Below, piece by piece: positions 27,655 to 34,902 of a stretch of 64,000 bases of DNA (positions are counted from its first letter, which is position 1; every line of letters begins with the position of its first letter). The position numbers and the translations under genes were made by a program. A model generated the notes under the pieces. It made no database searches. It was not told the DNA's origin and was given only the letters and a program-made list of their open reading frames with translations. Source of the stretch: Gulosibacter chungangensis (GTDB taxonomy: Bacteria > Actinomycetota > Actinomycetes > Actinomycetales > Microbacteriaceae); the NCBI RefSeq assembly GCF_008831155.1, contig NZ_WBKB01000005.1, positions 186,001-250,000 on the forward strand, written 5' to 3'.

Positions 27655-27683
27655 TTGCGAACCCTGAAGGTGCGTGGTAGCGT
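27655..27683 (+). promoter_or_regulatory. Predicted promoter of the sugar ABC operon
   Basis: TTGCGA (27655-27660) and TAGCGT (27678-27683) are 17 bases apart. Operator 3 begins 8 bases downstream of the -10 box, over the expected transcription start. Confidence 0.5.
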
Positions 27684-27690
27684 CCTAAGC

Positions 27691-27708
27691 GTTTAGAGCG
27701 CGCTAAAC
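27691..27708. promoter_or_regulatory. LacI-family operator candidate 3
   Basis: GTTTAGAGCGCGCTAAAC is an 18-base inverted repeat with one mismatched pair. It contains the core TAGAGCGCGCTA, identical to operator 2. It lies over the transcription start region of the sugar ABC transporter operon. Confidence 0.7.
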
Positions 27709-27812
27709 AGAATGATGCAAAGACAACGCCGTCGGTTCATCTGCCACACCAAGAGAAATCAGCACGATTCCCGGCATTGCTTTGTGTGGCTCTCTACCCG
27801 AAAGGTTTCACC

Positions 27813-28787
27813 GTGAAGTACAAACTCAATCGATCCACTTTGCTCGGAATTGCGAGCGTCGCTGCCACCGGCTTCTTGCTTGCTGGCTGCACCGGGGGAG
27901 CATCCTCGCCTGGTGCCACACCGGGAAGCAACGATGTCTCTGACCTGCACGTCGGATTCTCGACTGCGTCAATGCGTGACAGTCTGCTTAAGACCTGGGC
28001 GGAATCGACTTGCGACGCCGTGGTGGATGCCGGCGGTACTTGCACCATTTCGGATGCGCAGGCTGACCCCGGTAAGCAGATTTCCGACCTGCAGGATCTG
28101 ATTGCCGCAGGTGCGAATTTCATTATCGTCAACCCTGTCGATGCTCAGGGAATCGTACCCGCCGTGGAAAACGCCAACCGTCTCGATATTCCCGTGATCA
28201 CTATTGACTCGACCGCTGAGGGTGGCGAGGTGCTCACCGCGGTTCACGTCGATAATTACGCGGCTGGGTACGAGGCCGCTCGGTACTGTGCTGACCAAAA
28301 CGCGGGACAAGATGTGATCAAGGTCGCCGAGCTTGAAGGTCAAGCCGGGCAAGCCAATACGATCAACCGCCACGAGGGATGGCAAGCCGGCGTGGAAGAG
28401 TTCGGCCTCGACGTTGTATTTAATCAGTACACGGACTGGGACACAGGAAAAGCCGAGCAGGCAACCCGTGACCTACTCAATTCACAGCCCGATATCGACT
28501 GCATCTGGGCACATGCCGACGGCATTATTTTGGGCGCAACCCGCGCTCTTGAAAGTAGCGGCATAAGCGACGTCATCACCATCGGCATGGGTATGTACGG
28601 TGGTGGGCCCGAAGCCATCGACGCGGGGAGCCTAACCGCTTCGTGGTACATGGAACCGGAGAAAACAGGTCAGGCAGCCGCGGAGGCTGCCATCGAGTAC
28701 TGGGAGAACGGAACCTCGGAGCCAGACATCGCCATCGAAATGACCTTCGTGACCAAGGAGAACGTCAATGACTTCCCGTGGAACTAG
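27813..28787 (+). CDS. Sugar ABC transporter substrate-binding lipoprotein (PBP1 type)
   Basis: This 324-residue lipoprotein has a signal peptide and lipobox LLAGC. The mature part is a ribose/xylose-type type-1 periplasmic binding protein: ADPGKQISDLQDLIAAGANFI and IVNPVDAQGIVPAVENAN, with later IPVITIDSTA. Tryptophans and acidic residues in the predicted cleft suggest a sugar or polyol ligand (inference). GTG 27813 is chosen because AAAGG lies upstream. It is the first gene of a SBP-permease-ATPase operon preceded by operator 3, and overlaps the permease by 20 bases. Confidence 0.9.
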   Translation: MKYKLNRSTLLGIASVAATGFLLAGCTGGASSPGATPGSNDVSDLHVGFSTASMRDSLLKTWAESTCDAVVDAGGTCTISDAQADPGKQISDLQDLIAAGANFIIVNPVDAQGIVPAVENANRLDIPVITIDSTAEGGEVLTAVHVDNYAAGYEAARYCADQNAGQDVIKVAELEGQAGQANTINRHEGWQAGVEEFGLDVVFNQYTDWDTGKAEQATRDLLNSQPDIDCIWAHADGIILGATRALESSGISDVITIGMGMYGGGPEAIDAGSLTASWYMEPEKTGQAAAEAAIEYWENGTSEPDIAIEMTFVTKENVNDFPWN

Positions 28788-29844
28788 CACTGAACCGACA
28801 GCAACCAATTCTCGACTCGAAAGTAGCACCGCTGTGTCCCCTCAAGATCCGGCTCCGACCACTGGAGTACTGCTTACTGCACCTCAGCCGCGGCTGCTGA
28901 AATTTGGTGCCGCATTTGCCAAGATATGGACTTCCTACGGGATCTTCCTCATTTTGGGAGTGTTGGTTGTGGGCTTGGCCATCGCGACCCCGACCTTTCT
29001 GACCACGAATAATCTATTGAACGTCGGCGGTCAGATCGCGGTGATGGGCTTTATCTCACTGGGTGTTTTACTGACCGTCATCACCGGGAATGTGGACCTC
29101 ACCGTCGGCGCGATGGTTGGTTTGGCCGGCGCGATCATGGCCATGATCGGATTGGGAATGCCGGCGCCGGTGGCGCTCGCCGGAGGACTTGTGCTCGGCT
29201 TCGCGGTCGGCATCATCAACGGCTATCTCTCGACTCGAGGGAAGAACCTTTCAGTGATCGTGACGCTCGCAGGAATGAGCATTATCCAAGGTGTCACGCT
29301 CTTGATCACGAATGGGCAGCCTGTTTACGGCTTTGACAATGCGCTGAACTGGCTTGGATTCGGAACCGTATTCAACATTCCAGTGTCACTCATCGCACTG
29401 GTGCTCACCTCAATTATTCTGTCGTTGTTCCTCCAGCGAACCCGCTGGGGACGCGAGTTCTATGCCGTGGGTGGTAATGCCGAAGCAGCTCGTCTGGCGG
29501 GAATTCCGATCAATCGTCGCGTCATGCTTGCATTTGTGTTGTCGGCAATTCTTGCCGTGATTGGTGGGCTGGTCCTTCTTGGCCGCGTTGCCAGCGCGCA
29601 GCCTAGCGCCGGTGTGGGGATGGAACTGAATGCAGTGGGCGCTGTTCTCATTGGAGGGGCAAGCCTTAACGGTGGCGCTGGCAAGGTGATGAACACACTG
29701 GCTGGTGTTCTCATCCTTGGCCTGATTACCAACGGCATCAACTTGCTCAATATCAATGGTTTTGTCGCCTACGTTGTGATTGGTGTTGTCATCCTCTTTG
29801 CGATCCTGATGAACCAGTGGGAACGAAAGGGCGGCATCCGATGA
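28768..29844 (+). CDS. Sugar ABC transporter permease (RbsC-like)
   Basis: This 358-residue permease of the ribose/branched-chain-amino-acid family has about ten hydrophobic segments and a proline/threonine-rich N-terminal tail. The conserved loop GNAEAARLAGIP near residue 237, preceded by GREFYAVGG, is typical of RbsC-like permeases. AAGGAG lies within the end of the SBP gene, seven bases before ATG 28768. The last codon overlaps the ATPase ATG (ATGA). Confidence 0.92.
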   Translation: MTSRGTSTEPTATNSRLESSTAVSPQDPAPTTGVLLTAPQPRLLKFGAAFAKIWTSYGIFLILGVLVVGLAIATPTFLTTNNLLNVGGQIAVMGFISLGVLLTVITGNVDLTVGAMVGLAGAIMAMIGLGMPAPVALAGGLVLGFAVGIINGYLSTRGKNLSVIVTLAGMSIIQGVTLLITNGQPVYGFDNALNWLGFGTVFNIPVSLIALVLTSIILSLFLQRTRWGREFYAVGGNAEAARLAGIPINRRVMLAFVLSAILAVIGGLVLLGRVASAQPSAGVGMELNAVGAVLIGGASLNGGAGKVMNTLAGVLILGLITNGINLLNINGFVAYVVIGVVILFAILMNQWERKGGIR

Positions 29845-31355
29845 CTACTGCAAATCGTCTGGAAGCGCAGCATTTGGGCAAAAGCTACGGTCACGTACAT
29901 GCACTCAAAGACGTGAGCATTACGATTCGGCCGGGCGAGATCCATGCGCTCATTGGGGAAAATGGAGCCGGCAAGAGCACTCTGATCAAAATCTTATCTG
30001 GCGTAGTTCGCCACGACCGCGGCAAGATACTGCTCAATGGTCAAGAATTCGCGCCCAGTAATCCACAGGATTCGCTTCGCGCCGGAGTCGGTACCGTGTA
30101 CCAGGACCCGCAGATCGTTGAATCACTTACTGTCGCTGAGAATGTATTTCTTGGCCGGTTCTTGACCGGTGGATCTGGATGGCTGCAACGAAAAGAAATG
30201 ATTCGGCGTACCGAGAAGTTGCTTCAGTCGCTCAATATTTCCTTGGACCCGTTGCAACTGTGCACAAACTTGACGGTCGCGGATCAACAGCTGCTGCAGA
30301 TCGCCAGGGCAGCATCATTCAGCGAATTACAATTACTCATCCTCGATGAGCCAACGTCAACTCTGACACCGACCGAAGTGGAACGACTCTTTACCCTTGT
30401 CGATCAGCTGCGACAGCAAGGTGTCTCCATCCTGTTTGTCTCTCACAAGCTTGAAGAAATCGAGGAGCACGCTGACTCGGTGACCGTGTTTCGGGATGGC
30501 ACCTATGTCACCGAATATCGTCGTGACCACTATTCTATTGACGATCTCGTTCACAACATGGTCGGTCGAGAGCTCGATCAAGTGCAGCCGAAATCTGGAC
30601 TAGCAACGCCACAAGACTTGCGGCTATCTCTGGATGCATTGTCGGGTAAAGGGTTCAAGAACGTATCCTTCGAAGTCCACGCGGGTGAAGTATTTGGGCT
30701 TTTCGGGTTGGTCGGATCGGGGCGCACCGAAATCTTGCGTGCAATCTTTGGCGCAGATCGAACGTCTTCCGGATCAATGACTCTGGCGGGATCCCCATAT
30801 CAACCGAAATCTGTTGGAGACGCTTTACGAAGCCGCATTGCTTTGGTTCCAGAGGATCGGCGTGGACAGGGGTTGATTCCTGAAATGAGCGTTGGCGAAA
30901 ACGCCACACTTTCCGTGCTGAAACGGAATAGTAAATTCGGTTGGCTGTCCTCCGCTGCAATTCGTCAGACTGCAGATGACCTGGTCAAGAAACTAGGATT
31001 AAAAACCGCGGGAATCAATGCTGTGATCACAAGTCTGTCGGGTGGTAACCAACAGAAGGTAGTCATTGGACGTTGGCTCGCCACGGAACCAGAACTGCTC
31101 ATGCTGGACGAGCCAGCCGCTGGCATTGACATTGGTGCCAAGAATGAGGTTTATCGGCTCGTTGATGAAGTTGCAGATTCAGGAGTACCCGTCATTGTCG
31201 TTTCATCTGAGTTGCCGGAAATCCTGCGGCTGTGTAACCGGGTCGGTGTCATGCATGAAGGACGGCTGGTTGGCATTCTTCCGCGAGAGGAAGCCACAGA
31301 AGAGTCTCTTATTGCACTCGCCACACTCGGTGCTGGGCAACCTGTAGCGCAGTGA
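29841..31355 (+). CDS. Sugar ABC transporter ATP-binding protein (two ABC domains)
   Basis: This 504-residue RbsA-like ATPase has tandem ABC domains. The first has Walker A GENGAGKST (about 39-47) and DEPTSTLTPTE. The second has a degenerate Walker A LVGSGRTE, signature SLSGGNQQKVVIGRWL and Walker B LLMLDEPAAGIDIGA. It is the third gene of the sugar import operon, starting at ATG 29841, which overlaps the permease stop by four bases. In this family the second domain often lacks full catalytic residues. Confidence 0.94.
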   Translation: MTTANRLEAQHLGKSYGHVHALKDVSITIRPGEIHALIGENGAGKSTLIKILSGVVRHDRGKILLNGQEFAPSNPQDSLRAGVGTVYQDPQIVESLTVAENVFLGRFLTGGSGWLQRKEMIRRTEKLLQSLNISLDPLQLCTNLTVADQQLLQIARAASFSELQLLILDEPTSTLTPTEVERLFTLVDQLRQQGVSILFVSHKLEEIEEHADSVTVFRDGTYVTEYRRDHYSIDDLVHNMVGRELDQVQPKSGLATPQDLRLSLDALSGKGFKNVSFEVHAGEVFGLFGLVGSGRTEILRAIFGADRTSSGSMTLAGSPYQPKSVGDALRSRIALVPEDRRGQGLIPEMSVGENATLSVLKRNSKFGWLSSAAIRQTADDLVKKLGLKTAGINAVITSLSGGNQQKVVIGRWLATEPELLMLDEPAAGIDIGAKNEVYRLVDEVADSGVPVIVVSSELPEILRLCNRVGVMHEGRLVGILPREEATEESLIALATLGAGQPVAQ

Positions 31356-31444
31356 TTCAATACCATGGGACTTTGTAGCGGGACAGAGGCTGACGGTTGT
31401 GACCCTTGCGCCCGACGATTTACCGAGCCGATAGCGATGTGAGC

Positions 31445-32464
31445 ATGAACAAGTCAGGTGCACAACCCGCGCCAATTGCGCGGCGGGTGACGATGCAGGA
31501 TGTGGCAACGCGCGCGGGTGTTTCACGGGCGCTGGTGTCGATGGCTATTCGTGGCATGGAAGGAGTTTCAGCCGAGTCCAAAGCGCTCATCCTCGATGCG
31601 GCTGCTGAGCTTGGCTATCGTCATAACGCAGTCGCGGCACAACTGGCTGCTCGCCACTCGAAATCACTTGGCTTTTTCTTGCTTGATATCTATAACGAAG
31701 TGTTTGCGGATATCTTCACTGGGCTTCGGACACGTGCCGAAGCCCGCGACACCCGAGTTGTGCTGTCAGTAGGCCAACCGTCTCCAGAAGCAGAGCGGCG
31801 ACATGTTGATGGTCTTCTGACGGCACAGGTCGGAACCGTGGTGTTTGCTGGCACCATGCTGCCGGATGAAGCGCTCGAATTCATTGCACGGACAGTTCCT
31901 GTTGTGACCGTGACGAGATTGGTGCCAGGTATTGATTCGGTTGCCTGCGATGATTATCTCGGCGGGGATTTGGCAACAAAGCATCTCCTCGAGGCAGGAC
32001 ATCGATCGGTCGCATACTTCGGTCCTTTGGCCGGTGGCTTGTATCCTGACCGCCGCAACGGATATCGCAATGCAATGGAACAAGCCGGCCTACAGCCGCG
32101 GGTAATTGATGCTGAGTTGAACCAGCTTGATGCCGCTCGAGCTGCGACTGAGTTGCTGCAATCTGAGCACCGCCCGACCGCAATTTTCGCGCATAATGAC
32201 ATCATGGCCATCGGGGTCATGGAAGCAGCAGCGGAGCTGGGTCTTGACATCCCGAAAGACCTGTCCGTGATCGGCTATGACGATACGCGGGTATCTCGTC
32301 TCCATCGAGTGGGACTGACTTCTGTCAATCAGCAAGCTAGTCGTCTCGGCGAGATTGCCGGCGATTTGGCTTTGCGTCGGATGAATGAACAAGGCGGTGT
32401 GGCGCAGCACACGTTGCTGACGCCCCACCTTGTTGCACGCTCTACCGTTGGAACAGTTTCCTAG
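31445..32464 (+). CDS. LacI family transcriptional regulator, paralogue 2
   Basis: This 339-residue LacI repressor shows HTH residues TMQDVATRAGVSRALVSMAIRG. Its C-terminal effector domain includes PTAIFAHNDIMAIGVMEA and DLSVIGYDDTRVSRLHRV. It shares long stretches with the regulator at 24.5 kb (for example HNDxMAxGVxEA and the GYDDTRV region). The recognition helix differs at only a few positions, so similar operators are expected. It begins about 90 bases after the ABC ATPase; a GTG at 31439 is an alternative start. Confidence 0.9.
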   Translation: MNKSGAQPAPIARRVTMQDVATRAGVSRALVSMAIRGMEGVSAESKALILDAAAELGYRHNAVAAQLAARHSKSLGFFLLDIYNEVFADIFTGLRTRAEARDTRVVLSVGQPSPEAERRHVDGLLTAQVGTVVFAGTMLPDEALEFIARTVPVVTVTRLVPGIDSVACDDYLGGDLATKHLLEAGHRSVAYFGPLAGGLYPDRRNGYRNAMEQAGLQPRVIDAELNQLDAARAATELLQSEHRPTAIFAHNDIMAIGVMEAAAELGLDIPKDLSVIGYDDTRVSRLHRVGLTSVNQQASRLGEIAGDLALRRMNEQGGVAQHTLLTPHLVARSTVGTVS

Positions 32465-32466
32465 CG

Positions 32467-33210
32467 CTATGCGACCGTCGCGCTGAGGAGGCTTGCAGCC
32501 TCGTCATCGAGGAGCACTGACACCTTGCTGTGTTCGTGGAGGAGGGTTACCGGCCAGTCGACGGAAACTTGGCCCTCAACGAGCTGGTGAATTGCGGCGG
32601 CCTTCGCTTTGCCGAGCGCGATCAGGTAAATACGACGAGCTTCGAGAATGGTGCCGAGGCCCTGCGAGACGCAGTGAGTGGGGACGGCATCCACGACATT
32701 GTCGAAGAAGCGTGAGTTATCGCGACGGGTCTGCGCGGTGAGCCCGAGCATCCGGGTACGTGAGTCTTTTGCCGAACCGGGTTCGTTGAAAGCGATGTGG
32801 CCGTTGGAACCAACGCCGAGGATCTGTAGATCGATGCCGCCCGCGGCAGCGATCGCCTTGTCGTACTCAATCGCGGCGGCCTGTGGATCGTCGGTGAGAC
32901 CATCGGGGCCGCGCACCGCATCCGCAGCGAAGTCAACCTTGCTCACAAAATCACGCATGATCACATTGAAGTAGCGCTCCGGGTGATCAGCAGGCAGTCC
33001 CACGTATTCATCCAGCATGAAGGCGCGAGCATTCGCGAAGCTAATGCGACCTGCCTCGTAGCGACGGGCAAGTTCGTCGTAGACAGCGAGGGGACTTGAG
33101 CCAGTTGCCAGGCCGAGAACGGCGGTTGGCTTATCGCGAAGCAGCTGTTCGATCTCATCGGCGATGGTTTGAGCGATTTGGTTGATTTCGCGAGCGATGA
33201 TGACGTCCAC
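32467..33210 (-). CDS. nagB: Glucosamine-6-phosphate deaminase
   Basis: This 247-residue NagB converts glucosamine-6-phosphate to fructose-6-phosphate and ammonia. The phosphate-binding LGLATGSSPLAVYDEL, FMLDEYVGLP with the catalytic aspartate and GVGSNGHIAFNEPGS are present. The start is GTG at 33210: GGAGAAA lies upstream and the conserved part begins VDVIIAREIN, whereas an upstream ATG at 33348 would add about 46 unrelated residues. It converges with lacI-2, stop to stop, two bases apart. Confidence 0.92.
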   Translation of the reverse strand: MDVIIAREINQIAQTIADEIEQLLRDKPTAVLGLATGSSPLAVYDELARRYEAGRISFANARAFMLDEYVGLPADHPERYFNVIMRDFVSKVDFAADAVRGPDGLTDDPQAAAIEYDKAIAAAGGIDLQILGVGSNGHIAFNEPGSAKDSRTRMLGLTAQTRRDNSRFFDNVVDAVPTHCVSQGLGTILEARRIYLIALGKAKAAAIHQLVEGQVSVDWPVTLLHEHSKVSVLLDDEAASLLSATVA

Positions 33211-33264
33211 GGGATTTCTCCAATACATCGGGCCCGGTGATTGCCGGACGATAGTTGTGGAAAA

Positions 33265-33300
33265 CGCCCTGATTTGCATCAGCGATGACAAATCAGGGCG
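33265..33300 (-). terminator. Perfect 12-bp hairpin, probable lysE terminator
   Basis: CGCCCTGATTTG (33265-33276) and CAAATCAGGGCG (33289-33300) are exact complements around a 12-base loop. Read on the minus strand, downstream of lysE, it is followed by TTTTCC, a short U-run. Its location just upstream of nagB also allows a regulatory role for nagB (alternative). Confidence 0.6.
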
Positions 33301-33450
33301 TTCCCCCGTATAGCTGGGGTGTCGGCGCTTGCGTCCGCTCAAACCCAAATGAATCCCTCCAGGATAGCTCGACTCAGAGATTCAAGACAAACTCAAAGTT
33401 TTCTTGGCCGCCGGTGGTGGTAAACGAGATGCTTTGCTTGCCCGAATTGA

Positions 33451-34101
33451 CTATCCGTGCGTTCCTCCGAGCGAGGTGAATAAGGGCCAGGCCGCTTCGG
33501 CAATGAGGGCCAGGCCGAGGCCAACCATCACCACGCCCGAGAGGATTCCGACGATCTTTGCCGCACGAGGTCGGCCAATGAGGATGCTGCTGGCTCCGTA
33601 TCCCACTGCGAAATAGGCGCCTGCGCAGGTCAAAATGTGAATCCCGCCGAGCAGCACGATCTGGACTCCGATGGGCCAGCTCGCAGTGGTGCTGATGAAT
33701 TGGGGGAGTAGTGCGACGAAAAAGAGGTACAGCTTTGGGTTGAGGAGATTCATCACGAGACCCTTGACGAAAAGCCTGCTGTTGTTCGCGCTGATGGCGC
33801 GGGTTTCGAGATTGGTATTCGCCGGCTGGCGCAAGATTTGGATGCCGAGCCAGATCATGTAGCCGGAGCCCGCGAACGTGAGGATCGTCATTGTCACGGG
33901 TGAGGCAGCGACCAGGGTCGCAAGCCCTGCGGAAACGGCGAGCGTGGCGATTGCATGCCCGCTGAGGACGCCGAGTACCGCCGGGAGGACACCTTGGCGT
34001 CTGCCGAGACCGGCAGAAATTACGTAGGCCCAGTCCATGCCGGGTGTGAGTACCAGCAAGATCGAAACACCCCAAAACGAGGCGACCATCGGCCAATCCA
34101 T
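33451..34101 (-). CDS. LysE family amino acid exporter
   Basis: This 216-residue LysE/RhtB-family membrane protein has about five to six hydrophobic helices. Landmarks are LLVLTPGMDWAYVISAGLG near the N-terminus, GVLSGHAIATLA and the conserved motif VKGLVMNLLNPKLYLFFVALLPQF. Members export basic or neutral amino acids. ATG 34101 follows GAGAGGAG at five bases. It is divergent from an Lrp/AsnC regulator, a common pairing in which the regulator controls the exporter. Confidence 0.9.
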   Translation of the reverse strand: MDWPMVASFWGVSILLVLTPGMDWAYVISAGLGRRQGVLPAVLGVLSGHAIATLAVSAGLATLVAASPVTMTILTFAGSGYMIWLGIQILRQPANTNLETRAISANNSRLFVKGLVMNLLNPKLYLFFVALLPQFISTTASWPIGVQIVLLGGIHILTCAGAYFAVGYGASSILIGRPRAAKIVGILSGVVMVGLGLALIAEAAWPLFTSLGGTHG

Positions 34102-34121
34102 TGCACTCCTCTCGTGTCTTG

Positions 34122-34131
34122 CCAAATTTGG
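34122..34131. promoter_or_regulatory. CCAAATTTGG palindrome upstream of lysE
   Basis: A 10-base perfect palindrome with AT centre lies 21 bases upstream of the lysE start. Lrp/AsnC proteins often bind AT-rich inverted repeats, so it is a secondary operator candidate. Confidence 0.35.
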
Positions 34132-34167
34132 TTGAAGACTATGAGGAATAAGGCCGAATATGTTCCT

Positions 34168-34183
34168 AAAGTGACGTCACTTT
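34168..34183. promoter_or_regulatory. 16-bp perfect palindrome between lysE and the lrp-like gene
   Basis: AAAGTGACGTCACTTT is an exact 16-base inverted repeat in the divergent control region. Its perfection and position suggest that it is the autoregulatory and lysE-control operator of the Lrp-like protein, though another regulator could bind it. Confidence 0.6.
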
Positions 34184-34210
34184 TGCGGTAGACGTGGAAG
34201 AATCTTGCGT

Positions 34211-34660
34211 ATGGATTCGATAGATCGAGAAATTCTTGCGTTCCTGCATGAGGATGGCAGGGCAACAATGACGGAGGTCGCCCACAAGGTGGGGCTGAGC
34301 CTGTCTGCCTGCCATCGACGATTCCGTGACTTAGAGGGTGCCGGCGTCATCCGCGGATTTCGCGCTGACCTTGATTTCGAACTCTTGGGGCTCCCTTTCG
34401 AGGCTCTGGTATTCGTGACGATGCAGGCTGCCGACTTTGCCTCATGGTCGGCATTTGAGGATGCGGTGGCAGCGATGCCCAATATTGTTCAGGCGCATCG
34501 TCTGTTCGGCGAGCCTGACTATCAGCTTTATATTGCGGTGCGGTCAAAGCAGCATTTCCAAGAGATTTACGATCAGCAGCTCACTCAGCTTCCGGGTGTA
34601 CAGCGGCTCACCTCAACGCTCATCATGAAAACGGTCGTAGCAGGTCGTGCGCCCATCTGA
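34211..34660 (+). CDS. Lrp/AsnC family transcriptional regulator
   Basis: This 149-residue regulator opens with DSIDREILAFLHEDGR and an HTH (MTEVAHKVGLSLSACHRRF). An RAM/AsnC ligand-binding domain with GEPDYQLYIAVRS follows. It is divergent from lysE, so amino-acid-responsive control of export is the likely role (family context). ATG 34211 has GGAAG ten bases upstream; a TTG at 34205 in the same frame is less likely. Confidence 0.9.
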   Translation: MDSIDREILAFLHEDGRATMTEVAHKVGLSLSACHRRFRDLEGAGVIRGFRADLDFELLGLPFEALVFVTMQAADFASWSAFEDAVAAMPNIVQAHRLFGEPDYQLYIAVRSKQHFQEIYDQQLTQLPGVQRLTSTLIMKTVVAGRAPI

Positions 34661-34902
34661 CTCCCGCATGACCCAGACCATCTCGACAGCCGTTACCGGA
34701 TTGGGATGACCGTGAGGGGCTTTTGGCCGACAGCTCACACGGCTTTCTCGGACGTTTGCGGGATATTAGGTGGTCAATTGCGGAAGCGAATCCGCGTGGA
34801 GCAGAGCCGCTCGAGTCTGGCGACAATGGTGTTCGTCGTCGCATCCGAAACGCTGCGCAATGCGTTCCTTCCGCAGCCGACCAGGTACCGACAGGATCTG
34901 CC

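Larger units (their letters stand above)
27505..27812. other. 308-bp regulatory gap between AKR and sugar ABC operons
   Basis: No gene is seen. The gap carries two divergent promoters and two operators, about 140 bases apart. A pair of LacI dimers could therefore bind both and form a loop (inference). Nothing else recognisable lies between. Confidence 0.7.

Noticed and set aside
34723-34902. Longer start for the serine hydrolase
   Set aside because: The extra residues have no family similarity and ATG 34903 has a better ribosome-binding site.
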